Below the pieces are notes generated by a model. The model ran no database searches. It was not told the origin of the DNA and worked only from the letters and a program-made list of their open reading frames with translations. A stretch of DNA of 64,000 nucleotides, taken from the NCBI GenBank assembly GCA_041859045.1, contig JBHELB010000067.1, positions 62,001 through 126,000 on the forward strand, read 5' to 3'. Below, piece after piece: positions 15,994 to 25,701 of this stretch; within the stretch, counting starts at the first letter, position 1; every line of letters begins with the position of its first letter. The translations under genes and the position numbers were made by a program. This DNA is from JBHELB01 sp041859045 (lineage in GTDB: Bacteria; Hydrogenedentota; Hydrogenedentia; Hydrogenedentales; SLHB01).

Positions 15994-17271
15994 GTGAGTG
16001 AGCGGCCGTTAACACATCGAATTCCGTCGGACGGCGAAGGCGTCGGCCTGCGCGACTACGAGCGAGGCGACGGCTATCAGGCCTTGCGCAAGGTGCTTAA
16101 GGAGATGAGCCCCGCCGATGCCCTTGGCGCAGTGAAGGCCTCGAATTTGCGCGGGCGCGGCGGTGCGGGATTCCCGACGGGCGTGAAGTGGAGCTTCGTG
16201 CCGATGGGCGAGAAGGCGATCCACCCCAAGTATCTCGTCGTGAACGGCGATGAAATGGAGCCGGGGACCTTCAAGGACCGCGTGCTGCTCGAGGGCGACC
16301 CGCACAGCCTTATCGAGGGCGTGATTCTTGCCTCGTATGCAATCGAGGCTGATATCGCGTACATCTTTTTGCGCGGGGAGTACTACCTAGCCAAAGCCCG
16401 TGTCGCCAAGGCGATTGCCGAAGCGTATGAGGCGGGGTACTTGGGCAAGAATATCCTGGGCTCAGGGTACAGTCTTGAACTGCACCTACACATGAGCGCG
16501 GGACGTTATATTTGCGGTGAAGAAACGGCGCTCATCAACTCGCTCGAAGGGCGTCGTGCGAACCCTCGCAATAAGCCGCCGTTCCCGCAGGTTTCGGGGT
16601 TGTTTGGCAAGCCGACCATCGTGAACAACGTTGAGACGCTCTGCAATGTCCCGCACATTCTGCTGCACGGCGCGGAGTGGTTTAAGGGACTGAGCCGCAC
16701 CCCGAACGGCGGCACCAAGATGTTTGGCATCAGCGGCAAGGCCAAGCGGCCCGGCTGTTGGGAGTTGCCGCTGGGGATTACCGTGCGGGAGCTCATTGAG
16801 GAGTACGGCGGGGGCATGCGCGATGGGCTTACCCTTCGCGGTCTGATCCCCGGCGGCGCGTCGACCGACTTTCTCGTGCCGGAACATTTCGATATGCAGA
16901 TGGATTTCGACACCCTGACGCCTGCCGGCACCCGCCTCGGCACGGGGACGATGATTCTGCTCGATGATAAGACCTGCCCTGTTGGCATGGTGCATAACCT
17001 GATTCGCTTCTTCGCGCACGAATCCTGCGGCTGGTGCACGCCGTGCCGCGACGGCTTGCCGTGGATTGAGAAGACGCTTGCCGCGATTGAGTTTGGAGAA
17101 GGTCGGCTCGAAGATCTGGACATGCTGCAAGAGCATGTGGGATTGCTGGGGCCGGGAATGACATTCTGTGCTTTGGCGCCGGGGGCAATGGCTCCTCTGG
17201 GCAGTGGGCTAAAGTACTTCCGTGAGGACTTCGAGCGGCACATCCGCGAAAAACGGTGCCCCTGGAGATAG
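15994..17271 (+). CDS. nuoF: NADH-quinone oxidoreductase subunit F (NADH/FMN site)
   Basis: NADH-binding flavoprotein subunit with FMN and [4Fe-4S] cluster N3. The 425-residue product has the glycine-rich LRGRGGAGFPTGVKW, the flavin-site segment NGDEMEPGTFKDR, GRYICGEETALINSLEGRRA, and the cluster N3 ligands ESCGWCTPCRDG with a fourth cysteine in MTFCALAPG. The DEMEPGT form, rather than the commoner DESEPGT, is what E. coli NuoF has. Start is GTG at 15994 with CAGGAG upstream. nuoG begins 3 bases after the stop. Confidence 0.97.
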   Translation: MSERPLTHRIPSDGEGVGLRDYERGDGYQALRKVLKEMSPADALGAVKASNLRGRGGAGFPTGVKWSFVPMGEKAIHPKYLVVNGDEMEPGTFKDRVLLEGDPHSLIEGVILASYAIEADIAYIFLRGEYYLAKARVAKAIAEAYEAGYLGKNILGSGYSLELHLHMSAGRYICGEETALINSLEGRRANPRNKPPFPQVSGLFGKPTIVNNVETLCNVPHILLHGAEWFKGLSRTPNGGTKMFGISGKAKRPGCWELPLGITVRELIEEYGGGMRDGLTLRGLIPGGASTDFLVPEHFDMQMDFDTLTPAGTRLGTGTMILLDDKTCPVGMVHNLIRFFAHESCGWCTPCRDGLPWIEKTLAAIEFGEGRLEDLDMLQEHVGLLGPGMTFCALAPGAMAPLGSGLKYFREDFERHIREKRCPWR

Positions 17272-17274
17272 TGG

Positions 17275-19989
17275 ATGGCCACGTTATACATCGACAATCA
17301 GCCGTATGAAGTGAAGGAAGGCAACAACCTCCTCGATGAGTGCCTCACCCTCGGCTTCAACGTGCCCTTTTTCTGCTGGCATCCCGCGCTCGGCTCGGTA
17401 GGCGCCTGCCGCCTGTGCGCCGTGAAGCAGTTCAAGGACGAGGCCGATACCCGTGGACGCATCGTCATGTCCTGCATGACGCCCGTGACGGACGGTATGC
17501 GTATCTCGATCGAGGATGCTGAGGTCCGGCGTTTTCGTGCGAAGGTCGTCGAATGGCTGATGACCAATCATCCCCACGACTGCCCCGTCTGCGATGAAGG
17601 CGGCGAGTGTCATCTTCAAGACATGACCGTCATGACGGGGCATACGTATCGGGACTACCGGTTCACCAAGCGGACGTACGTCAACCAGGATCTGGGACCG
17701 TTCATCAATCACGAAATGAACCGCTGCATTCAGTGCTACCGCTGCGTGCGCTACTATGCCGACTACGCGGGCGGGCGCGACCTTGTTCCGCTTGCTTCGC
17801 ACAATCATGTTTATTTTGGCCGCCATCAAGACGGGGCGCTCGAGAGCGAATTCGCGGGAAACCTTGTGGAAGTCTGCCCGACGGGCGTGTTCACGGACAA
17901 GACCGCCAAAATGCATTACTCGCGTCGCTGGGATCTGCAGACGGCTCCCTCGATCTGCGTGCACTGCGGCGTCGGATGTAACACGAGCCCTGGTGAACGC
18001 TATCTTTCGCTGCGCCGCATTCGAAACCGCTATAACGGCGAAGTGAATGGCTATTTCCTCTGTGATCGCGGACGTTTCGGTTACGAGTTCGTGAACAGCG
18101 ACAACCGTATTCACGTCGGTTCGCGACGCGACGGCGAACAATGGACGGCCCTGTCCGCCGACGAGACGCTGGCCTGGGTGGGCGCACGTCTGAAAGAGGC
18201 CAAAGGAGTAGTGGGCATTGGTTCGCCGCGCGCCTCGCTCGAATCGAACTTCGCGTTGCGCACGCTTGTGGGCGCAGAGCGCTTCTCGCAGGGGCTGAAC
18301 AAACACGAACTGAGCTTGCTGAACGCGATTATGCGCGCGCTGCAGGACGGTCCCGCGCGGACGCCTTCGTTACAGGATCTGGGAGAGGCCGACGCGGCTC
18401 TTGTTCTGGGCGAGGACGTCACCAATACCGCACCCATGATGGCGTTGCGCCTTCGACAAGCCGCGCGTAACGCTCCGGCGAAGAAGGCCGGCGCGATGGG
18501 AATTCCCGATTGGAATGACGCGGCGGTCCGCACCTTGTTGCAGGGCGCGAAGGGACCGATCTATATCGCGGCGACGTGCGATACTCGTCTCGACGATATT
18601 GCGACTGAGCGTTACATCCAGGAGCCCGATGAACTCGCGCGTCTGGGATTTGCCGTGGCGCATGCGATTGATTCCGCTGCTCCAAAGCCCGTCGGGTTGT
18701 CCTCGGACGCCGAAGCGTTGGCGGGACGGATTGCGCAGGCCTTACTGGAGGCGGCCCAGCCCGTGGTGGTTTCTGGAACATCGTGCGGGAGCGAAGCGGT
18801 GATTCAGGCCGCAGCCCAAGTGGCCTGGGCGTTGTGCCGTAAGGGCAAGCCCGCCGCGTTGGCGTATGCCGTTCAGGAGTGCAATACGCTCGGCGCGGCT
18901 TTGATCGGTGGCGCAGCGCTTGAGGAGGCAGTCGATGCCGTGACGCGCGGCGAGGCCGACACGGTGGTCGTCGTTGAGAATGATCTATACCGCCGTTTGC
19001 CAAAAGCGCGCGTCGATGCTCTTTTCTCCGCGGCAAAATGCGTGATCGCACTCGATCATAATATGACGCCCACTGTCGCCCAAGCCCATGCGTTGCTTCC
19101 CGCGGCTACCTTTGCCGAGAGTGACGGCATTTTTGTGAACAACGAAGGACGCGCTCAGCGCTTTGTGCAGGTGTATGCGCCTCGCGATGACACGGCCGAT
19201 TCCTGGCGCTGGTTACGCCGGATGCGGGATGCCGCCGGGTGGGGCGCGCGGGGTGCGTGGAGTTCGTTGGATGACATCATCGCCCTGATCGCGGCGGAGG
19301 TTCCGGGTCTTTCAAAACTCCCGACACTTGTGCCGCCTGCGGACACGCGGATCGTTGGGCAGAAGATTGCCCGTCAACCGCATCGTTACAGCGGACGCAC
19401 GGCCATGTGGGCGAATATCGACGTCAGCGAAAAACAGATTCCCCAAGACCCCGACTCGCCGCTCTCGTTCTCGATGGAAGGCTATCGAGGACGCCGCGTT
19501 CCGACTTCGTTACGGCCAGCCTACTGGGCGCCGGGGTGGAATTCGCCGCTGGCGATTAACAAATTCCAAGAAGAGATCGGCGGTTCCCTGAAGGGCGGCG
19601 ATCCAGGACTGCGTGTGTTCGAGCCACGGGAAGGCGCAGCGGCGTATGCCCTTGCGTCTGCGCCCTCCGCGTCACGCGCGGGCGAGTGCTTGGTTGTTCC
19701 ACTGCATCATATCTATGGATCGGATGAAATGAGCGCATTGTCGCCCCCAGTGGCAAGCCGCGCTCCCGAGCCCTACATCGCATTGTCACCCAAAGACGCT
19801 CATACATTGGGCGTCGCGGACGGCGGCTGCGTCGAGCTTCGCCTCGCGGACGCGATGCTCCAATTCCCCGCGCAGATCCGCGCAGCGTTACCCGCCGGAG
19901 TCGTTGGCGTTCCTGCGGGACTTCGTGGTGTGGCCTATGCTGCGCTTCCGGCGTGTGGCAGCATTCGCAAGGGAGGCCAATCCTCATGA
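17275..19989 (+). CDS. nuoG: NADH-quinone oxidoreductase subunit G
   Basis: Large Fe-S subunit of the peripheral arm; 904 residues, close to E. coli NuoG. The N-terminal ferredoxin domain (CWHPALGSVGACRLC plus Cys in VMSCMT) binds N1b. DCPVCDEGGECHLQD holds the N5 region, with a His ligand. CIQCYRCVRYY and EVCPTGVF bind N4. SICVHCGVGC plus YFLCDRGRFGY supply the CX2CX3C...C ligands of cluster N7, which only some bacteria keep. The long molybdopterin-oxidoreductase-like C-terminus includes PHRYSGRTAM and AYWAPGWNSPLAINKFQEE, near-identical in wording to E. coli NuoG. The stop overlaps the nuoH start (ATGA). Confidence 0.97.
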   Translation: MATLYIDNQPYEVKEGNNLLDECLTLGFNVPFFCWHPALGSVGACRLCAVKQFKDEADTRGRIVMSCMTPVTDGMRISIEDAEVRRFRAKVVEWLMTNHPHDCPVCDEGGECHLQDMTVMTGHTYRDYRFTKRTYVNQDLGPFINHEMNRCIQCYRCVRYYADYAGGRDLVPLASHNHVYFGRHQDGALESEFAGNLVEVCPTGVFTDKTAKMHYSRRWDLQTAPSICVHCGVGCNTSPGERYLSLRRIRNRYNGEVNGYFLCDRGRFGYEFVNSDNRIHVGSRRDGEQWTALSADETLAWVGARLKEAKGVVGIGSPRASLESNFALRTLVGAERFSQGLNKHELSLLNAIMRALQDGPARTPSLQDLGEADAALVLGEDVTNTAPMMALRLRQAARNAPAKKAGAMGIPDWNDAAVRTLLQGAKGPIYIAATCDTRLDDIATERYIQEPDELARLGFAVAHAIDSAAPKPVGLSSDAEALAGRIAQALLEAAQPVVVSGTSCGSEAVIQAAAQVAWALCRKGKPAALAYAVQECNTLGAALIGGAALEEAVDAVTRGEADTVVVVENDLYRRLPKARVDALFSAAKCVIALDHNMTPTVAQAHALLPAATFAESDGIFVNNEGRAQRFVQVYAPRDDTADSWRWLRRMRDAAGWGARGAWSSLDDIIALIAAEVPGLSKLPTLVPPADTRIVGQKIARQPHRYSGRTAMWANIDVSEKQIPQDPDSPLSFSMEGYRGRRVPTSLRPAYWAPGWNSPLAINKFQEEIGGSLKGGDPGLRVFEPREGAAAYALASAPSASRAGECLVVPLHHIYGSDEMSALSPPVASRAPEPYIALSPKDAHTLGVADGGCVELRLADAMLQFPAQIRAALPAGVVGVPAGLRGVAYAALPACGSIRKGGQSS

Positions 19990-20942
19990 TGGACATCGTG
20001 CGTCACTTGGCCATCGCTTTCGGGGTGCTCGGCGTAAGCTTGGGGCTTGCGGGTATCCTCGTGATGGTCGAACGACGGCTCCTTGCTCTCTGGCAGGACC
20101 GCTACGGCCCCAATCGCGTGGGGCCGTTTGGCCTCTTTCAGTTGCCCGCAGACGGAATCAAGATGTTTTTCAAGGAAGACTGGATACCGCCGTTCGCGGA
20201 CAAACCGGTGTTTGTGATTGCGCCAATGGTAATCATGATCACCGTCCTTATGAGCTTTGCCGTAATTCCCTATGCGCCGGGCCTGGTGGTCGCGGACCTC
20301 AATGTGGGCCTGTTGTTCCTCATCGCGATGTCTTCGCTGGGCGTTTACAGCGTGGCGCTGGCCGGTTGGGCGTCGAACAGTAAATATGCGCTGTTGGGCG
20401 GCCTGCGCGCCTCGGCCCAGATGCTCAGCTATGAAGTCTTCATAGGCCTGTCTCTAATGGGCGTCGTGCTTATGGCGGGTTCTTTCAACCTAACGAAGAT
20501 CGTCGAAGCGCAGAGTTCCATGTGGTTTTGCATTCCGCAAATTCTCGGTCTGTTCGTTTTCTCTGTGGCGGGGATCGCCGAGACTCACCGCATTCCTTTC
20601 GACATGCCTGAGGCCGAAAGCGAACTCGGCGCGGGGTTCCATTCCGAGTATTCGGGCATGAAATTCGGGATGTTCTTCGTCGGCGAATACATGCATATCG
20701 CGCTCGTCTCCGCGCTCATCGTCACGCTCTACTTCGGCGGTTGGCACGGCCCCTTCTTGCCGCCGATCGTCTGGTTTGGACTCAAGACCGCCGTGTTTGT
20801 GGCGGGGTTTATTCTTATCCGCGCGGCGCTGCCGCGCATGCGCTGGGATCAACTGATGGCCTTCGGGTGGAAGGTTATGTTGCCAATATCCTTGATCAAC
20901 TTGCTGGCGACCGGCGCGTACGTGCTGGCCACCGGCAGGTAA
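19986..20942 (+). CDS. nuoH: NADH-quinone oxidoreductase subunit H
   Basis: Membrane subunit that forms the quinone entry chamber with NuoB and NuoD. The 318-residue product has about eight helices and the motifs VMVERRLLALWQDRYGPNRVG, PLxADGIKMFFKED (here QLPADGIKMFFKED) and GIAETHRIPFDMPEAESEL. The last is the acidic loop conserved in NuoH. ATG 19986 overlaps the nuoG stop by four bases; an adjacent ATG at 19989 is the alternative. nuoI begins 13 bases after the stop. Confidence 0.96.
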   Translation: MMDIVRHLAIAFGVLGVSLGLAGILVMVERRLLALWQDRYGPNRVGPFGLFQLPADGIKMFFKEDWIPPFADKPVFVIAPMVIMITVLMSFAVIPYAPGLVVADLNVGLLFLIAMSSLGVYSVALAGWASNSKYALLGGLRASAQMLSYEVFIGLSLMGVVLMAGSFNLTKIVEAQSSMWFCIPQILGLFVFSVAGIAETHRIPFDMPEAESELGAGFHSEYSGMKFGMFFVGEYMHIALVSALIVTLYFGGWHGPFLPPIVWFGLKTAVFVAGFILIRAALPRMRWDQLMAFGWKVMLPISLINLLATGAYVLATGR

Positions 20943-20955
20943 ATGGAACAGAACG

Positions 20956-21471
20956 ATGCTGAGCCTGTTTAGAAGCATGTGGATGGTCTTCCTGCACGCG
21001 TTCGAGAAGCGGATCACGGTGCAGTATCCCGACGAGAAGCCCTATCTGGCGCCGCGCTGGCGTGGGCGAATCGTTCTCACCCGTGACCCGGACGGCAAAG
21101 AACGCTGTGTGGCGTGTTACTTGTGTTCGGTCGCGTGTCCGGTGGGATGCATCGCATTGCAGGCCACCGAAGACGAGACGGGCCGACGCTATCCGGAGTT
21201 CTTCCGCATTAATTTCTCGCGCTGCATTTTCTGCGGGTACTGTGAGGAGGCCTGTCCCACGACGGCCATTCAGCTTACGCCCGACTTCGAGATGTGCGAA
21301 TACTCGCGCCAGAATTTGGTGTATGAAAAGGAAGACTTGTTAATCAGCGGGACGGGCAAGTATCCCGGCTACAATTTCTATAGCGTGGCCGGACTGGCCA
21401 TAGGGGGCAAAGGAAAAGGCGAAGCGCAGAATGAGACCCCCCCGGTCGATGTGCGCGGCCTCGACCTGTAA
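20956..21471 (+). CDS. nuoI: NADH-quinone oxidoreductase subunit I
   Basis: Ferredoxin-like subunit bearing [4Fe-4S] clusters N6a and N6b between NuoG and NuoB. The 171-residue product has two complete CX2CX2CX3CP motifs, CVACYLCSVACP and CIFCGYCEEACP. The N-terminal amphipathic segment (MLSLFRSMWMVFLHAFEKRI) anchors it to the membrane arm. The last about 30 residues are a variable Gly/Lys-rich tail. nuoJ follows after 29 bases. Confidence 0.96.
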   Translation: MLSLFRSMWMVFLHAFEKRITVQYPDEKPYLAPRWRGRIVLTRDPDGKERCVACYLCSVACPVGCIALQATEDETGRRYPEFFRINFSRCIFCGYCEEACPTTAIQLTPDFEMCEYSRQNLVYEKEDLLISGTGKYPGYNFYSVAGLAIGGKGKGEAQNETPPVDVRGLDL

Positions 21472-21500
21472 CGGGGAGTCCAAGAGGGCGGTTTCTACGC

Positions 21501-22016
21501 ATGAATATCGTGTTCTACATATCCTCAGCGATTGCGGTGCTCGCGGCCATCATGGTCGTTACCCGCACAAGCGCCGTGCATGCGCTGCTGTACTTGGTCG
21601 TATCCATGCTCGCGATTTCGCTGGTGTTTTTCGTCCTCGGCGCACCCCTTATCGCCGCGCTCGAGGTGGTCGTCTATGCCGGAGCCATCATGGTGTTGTT
21701 TGTGTTTGTCGTAATGCTCTTGAATCTTGGCAGCCAAGCCACCGAGCAAGAGCGTCTTTGGCTTCAACCTCGCGTCTGGCGCGGCCCCTCATTTTTGGCC
21801 GCGTTGTTGCTGATACTGTTAGGGTATGCACTGCGCGAGACCCACACCGTTATCCCTTCGGTACCTATGCTCGAGCCCGCTGCGATTGGTCAGTCCCTTT
21901 TTGGACCATACATGCTTGCGGTGGAACTGGCCTCAATCCTCCTATTGGCCGGACTGGTCGGTGCATTCTCGATTGCCCGACGTGACGTCTTGACGAGAAA
22001 GGAACGAAGCTCATGA
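21501..22016 (+). CDS. nuoJ: NADH-quinone oxidoreductase subunit J
   Basis: Membrane subunit of 171 residues with five predicted helices. The helix containing LEVVVYAGAIMVLFVFVVMLL matches the conserved NuoJ helix 3 with its pi-bulge region near YAGAIMVL. Its stop codon overlaps the nuoK start in an ATGA, so the two are translationally coupled. Confidence 0.94.
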   Translation: MNIVFYISSAIAVLAAIMVVTRTSAVHALLYLVVSMLAISLVFFVLGAPLIAALEVVVYAGAIMVLFVFVVMLLNLGSQATEQERLWLQPRVWRGPSFLAALLLILLGYALRETHTVIPSVPMLEPAAIGQSLFGPYMLAVELASILLLAGLVGAFSIARRDVLTRKERSS

Positions 22017-22324
22017 CGGCGACGATTCCATTGTCTCACGGCCTCGTGCTTGCTGCACTGCTGTTCGTCATAGGGCTTCTTGGCCTTCTGGCGCGGCGTA
22101 ACATCGTGTTTGTGCTTATGTCCGTGGAACTCATGCTCAACGCCGCCGGGCTGGCCTTCGTGGTCGCCGGCGCGCGCTGGCAGCAGCCCGACGGTCAAGT
22201 CATGTTCATTGTCATCCTTACGATGGCCGCCGCCGAGGTTGCGGTGGGGCTGGGGCTTGTTCTGCGGTTGTATCACCAATTCCGCACGCTTGATACCGAT
22301 GCGGTCAGCTTGATGCGGGGGTAA
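22013..22324 (+). CDS. nuoK: NADH-quinone oxidoreductase subunit K
   Basis: Antiporter-like small membrane subunit, 103 residues and three helices. The two conserved membrane glutamates are present, in MSVELMLNAAGL (helix 2) and MAAAEVAVGLGLV (helix 3), both known to be needed for proton pumping in complex I. It overlaps nuoJ by four bases and ends 3 bases before nuoL. Confidence 0.96.
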   Translation: MTATIPLSHGLVLAALLFVIGLLGLLARRNIVFVLMSVELMLNAAGLAFVVAGARWQQPDGQVMFIVILTMAAAEVAVGLGLVLRLYHQFRTLDTDAVSLMRG

Positions 22325-22327
22325 GGC

Positions 22328-24220
22328 ATGTTCGACATTCTATGGTTAATACCCGCGATACCCCTTGCCAGCGCAGTACTGCTTATGCTGGCGGGTTCGG
22401 CGCTGCCTCGACGTGGCGTGGCGCTTCTCGGCGCGGGATCAGTGTCGCTAGCTGCGGTAGTGACCTTCGTGTTGGCCGTTCGATTCTGGTCGCAACCACC
22501 CGCGGGCGATGCCTTTCGGCAAGTGCTATGGACCTGGATGAGCGCGGGCGGTTTTTCCGCGCATATCGCTCTCTACCTTGACCCCCTCAGCCTTATTATG
22601 ACCCTGGTGGTGACCGGTGTTGGCGCCCTCATTCACCTCTACTCGACCGGCTATATGGCCGACGATGCCAGTTACGCGCGCTTCTTCGCGTACATGAATC
22701 TCTTTGTCGCGGCGATGCTGCTGCTCGTTCTTGGGGACAATCTTCTCCTGCTCTACCTTGGATGGGAAGGCGTCGGATTGTGCAGCTACCTTCTCATCGG
22801 CTTCTGGTACAGCGACGCTGCCAACTCGCGTGCGGCGAACAAGGCGTTCATCACGACCCGTGTAGGCGATACGGCCATGGCCATCGGCCTTTTCCTCTTG
22901 TTCACGCACCTGGGTACCCTAGATATTCAGGAACTGATGACCCGCGCCCAGGCGCAGTGGGCTCCTGGGTCCACTATCGCGATACTGGCTGCGGCGTTGC
23001 TGCTGGGCGGCGCGTTGGGCAAGTCCGGCCAGTTGCCGCTTCAGACCTGGTTGCCCGACGCTATGGCAGGCCCAACGCCGGTCAGCGCGCTTATCCACGC
23101 CGCGACGATGGTGACCGCAGGTGTTTATCTCGTCGCACGCACTCATGTGCTGTTTGAGCTTGCGCCGCCGGTGCAGTTTGCCGTTGCGGTGATCGGCGCG
23201 GCGACGTTGCTCATTGCCGGTTTCAGCGCGTGCGCCCAGCGCGACATCAAGCGCGTGCTCGCATACTCAACCATCAGCCAAATCGGCTACATGTTTCTCG
23301 CGCTCGGCGTGGGCGCATGGTCGGCAGCGATTTTCCACCTCGTTACGCACGCCTTCTTCAAGGCCCTGCTCTTCATGGCGGCGGGCATGATCATCGTCGC
23401 GCTGCATCACGAACAGGACCTTCTTAAAATGGGCGGACTTCGCAAGAAGCTTCCCTTGGTTTACGCCGTATTCCTCGTCGGCGCGATGTCGCTAGCCGCT
23501 GTTCCGTTCATCACTTCCGGCTTCTACAGCAAAGACTTGATTCTCTGGGACGTTTGGAATGCGCCCCATGGCGGAATGGCGTTGTGGGCTGCCGGTGTCA
23601 TAGGCGCTGGATTGACCGGCTTCTACACATTCCGGATGGTCTTTCTCGCGTTTTTCGGTGAGGCCAAGACACAACCCCACGGCCATCTGGGAATGAACAT
23701 GGTCATCCCCGTGGTAATCTTGGCCGTGCTGGCCACCATTGGTGGATTCATGGATATTCCTCGCACACTTGGCGGATTCCACCTGTTTACCGAGTTCGCC
23801 TCGCGCGCACTCCCCGCGGCGCATGGCGAAGAAGCGTCGATTGGCATGGAAGCAGTGGTACAGGTGATTACCGCGGCGATCGCGCTTCTGGGAATCTTCT
23901 TCGCCTACCTCTATTTCTTGCAGAGTCCTCAACGCGCAGCCAGCTTCGTGAAGGGCGGACTAGGCTCGCTTCTTCAACGCTTCTCCGCGAGTGGCTGCGG
24001 CTTTGATGCGGTCTATGATCGCGTCCTGATCCGTCCGTTCATCGCGGCGGCACGAATTGGCCGCAACGACTTTATCGACTGGCTGTACCGCGGCATCGCC
24101 GGTGTTTGCCAGATCGCTCACGACTTCTTGCACGTTACGCAAACTGGTGCAATGCGTTTGTATCTGATGGGAATGGCTCTGGGCGCCGCAGTGATTGCGG
24201 CTATTCTGGTATTCACATGA
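22328..24220 (+). CDS. nuoL: NADH-quinone oxidoreductase subunit L
   Basis: Distal antiporter-like proton pump of the membrane arm; 630 residues with about 16 helices including the C-terminal lateral-helix region. Visible motifs are YLGWEGVGLCSYLLIGFWY (conserved Glu), KSGQLPLQTWLPDAMAGPTP (Lys and Asp), HAATMVTAGVYLVAR and THAFFKALLFMAAG. The C-terminal part after about 490 is less conserved, as usual. The stop overlaps the nuoM start (ATGA). Confidence 0.96.
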   Translation: MFDILWLIPAIPLASAVLLMLAGSALPRRGVALLGAGSVSLAAVVTFVLAVRFWSQPPAGDAFRQVLWTWMSAGGFSAHIALYLDPLSLIMTLVVTGVGALIHLYSTGYMADDASYARFFAYMNLFVAAMLLLVLGDNLLLLYLGWEGVGLCSYLLIGFWYSDAANSRAANKAFITTRVGDTAMAIGLFLLFTHLGTLDIQELMTRAQAQWAPGSTIAILAAALLLGGALGKSGQLPLQTWLPDAMAGPTPVSALIHAATMVTAGVYLVARTHVLFELAPPVQFAVAVIGAATLLIAGFSACAQRDIKRVLAYSTISQIGYMFLALGVGAWSAAIFHLVTHAFFKALLFMAAGMIIVALHHEQDLLKMGGLRKKLPLVYAVFLVGAMSLAAVPFITSGFYSKDLILWDVWNAPHGGMALWAAGVIGAGLTGFYTFRMVFLAFFGEAKTQPHGHLGMNMVIPVVILAVLATIGGFMDIPRTLGGFHLFTEFASRALPAAHGEEASIGMEAVVQVITAAIALLGIFFAYLYFLQSPQRAASFVKGGLGSLLQRFSASGCGFDAVYDRVLIRPFIAAARIGRNDFIDWLYRGIAGVCQIAHDFLHVTQTGAMRLYLMGMALGAAVIAAILVFT

Positions 24221-25698
24221 TGCTACCACTTGTAATGTTCGCGCCGCTCCTAGGCGGCATCCTCGCGTGGCTTATGGCGCGAACCGGCGCACACAAGGCC
24301 GCCGCTACGTTGTCCGTCGTGGTTCTGTTCGCGACAGCGTTCGCGCTGTTGGCGGCGACCCAGGGAATGCCGATGGACGGCTTTTCGCATACGTTCCAGG
24401 CCCAGTGGATTCCAGACATTGGCAATATCAGTTTTCACCTCGCTCTCGATGGTTTCGCGTTAGTGTTAGTGCTGTTGACGCTCCTTATCGGCGCAGTGGC
24501 CATCATCGCGGCGAGCTACGAGCCGGTCTCGAGTCCCGGCGCAGTCCTGTTCCACCTCATGGCCTCAATCACCGGTCTTATCGGCGTATTTCTCGCCGCG
24601 GATCTTTTCCTTTTCTTTGTCTGCTACGAAGTTATGCTCGTGCCGATGTACTTCCTGATCGTCCTCTATGGTCACGGCGATCGCGCGGGCGCGGCGGTCA
24701 AGTTCTTCATCTTTACCCAGGCCAGCGGTCTGCTCATGCTCATTGCCATGATCGCGATTGGTCTAGGCGGAGATGGTTTCGGCTACGAGGGCGGCCCGAT
24801 CACAGCGTTTACGCCGTTCGTTTCGGCCCTCCTGCTCCTTGCCTTCACCCTTGCGTTTGCGGTCAAACTGCCTGTCGTGCCGTTTCACACCTGGCAGCCG
24901 GTTACTTACGCTGCGGCCCCTGCCGCCGCCGGCATCATTCTCGCCGGATTGATGTCCAAAGCCGGCGCGTACGGACTGCTCCGCTTCGCCGTCCAGATGT
25001 TCCCCGACACCGCCCAGCAGTATGCGCCCTACGCCATGCTCATCGGAGCGATTAGCATCGTCTACGGCGCGGTGCTTGCCTTCAGTCAGACCAACTTGCG
25101 GAAACTGATCGCCTACTCGAGCATGAGCCACCTCGGGTTCGTCATGATGGCCGCGTTCGCCATGAACGACCTCGCCTTCAAAGGCGCGGTGATGACGATG
25201 GTATGTCACGCTTTCAGCGTTGCCGGACTCTTCCTGCTTGAGCAGGCCGTGCGGGCGCGCACTCAGACCTCTGATTTGGACCGTCTCGGTGGCCTGTGGC
25301 GCTCTGCCCCGAAGCTCGGCGCGGTAGGGTTGGTGTTTACGATGGCAACTCTAGGTATTCCAGGGTTGGGCAACTTCGTCGGCGAGTTCCTCGTGCTCGT
25401 TGGCGTTTACCAGGCGAGTCCTATCATGGCGGCGATTGCGGCGCTGGGTATGGTTCTGTCGGCAATCTATGCGCTGTGGATGATGCAACGCGTCTTCTTC
25501 GGCCCACGCGATGAGAAGGCCAGCCCGGTGATCGATGTCTCTCCCGCATGGCTCATGTTGTGTGCGCCGATGATCGCGGCCCTGTTGTGGCTTGGACTGT
25601 TCCCGCAACCGGTGCTTGATCTGGCGGGTCCGTTGCGGGCGCAAGTGACCAGCGCTCAGACTCAAGGAAACACGGCGGACCCCGCCGTTCGGAGATAA
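24217..25698 (+). CDS. nuoM: NADH-quinone oxidoreductase subunit M
   Basis: Second antiporter-like subunit, 493 residues. The conserved membrane Glu is in LFFVCYEVMLVPMYFLI, and the pump region FAVKLPVVPFHTWQP has the conserved Lys. AYSSMSHLGFVMMAAFA and the discontinuous-helix region follow. The frame is open further upstream inside nuoL, but ATG 24217 overlaps the nuoL stop and gives the normal N-terminus (MMLPLVMFAPLLGG). nuoN starts 3 bases downstream. Confidence 0.96.
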   Translation: MMLPLVMFAPLLGGILAWLMARTGAHKAAATLSVVVLFATAFALLAATQGMPMDGFSHTFQAQWIPDIGNISFHLALDGFALVLVLLTLLIGAVAIIAASYEPVSSPGAVLFHLMASITGLIGVFLAADLFLFFVCYEVMLVPMYFLIVLYGHGDRAGAAVKFFIFTQASGLLMLIAMIAIGLGGDGFGYEGGPITAFTPFVSALLLLAFTLAFAVKLPVVPFHTWQPVTYAAAPAAAGIILAGLMSKAGAYGLLRFAVQMFPDTAQQYAPYAMLIGAISIVYGAVLAFSQTNLRKLIAYSSMSHLGFVMMAAFAMNDLAFKGAVMTMVCHAFSVAGLFLLEQAVRARTQTSDLDRLGGLWRSAPKLGAVGLVFTMATLGIPGLGNFVGEFLVLVGVYQASPIMAAIAALGMVLSAIYALWMMQRVFFGPRDEKASPVIDVSPAWLMLCAPMIAALLWLGLFPQPVLDLAGPLRAQVTSAQTQGNTADPAVRR

Positions 25699-25701
25699 CA
25701 C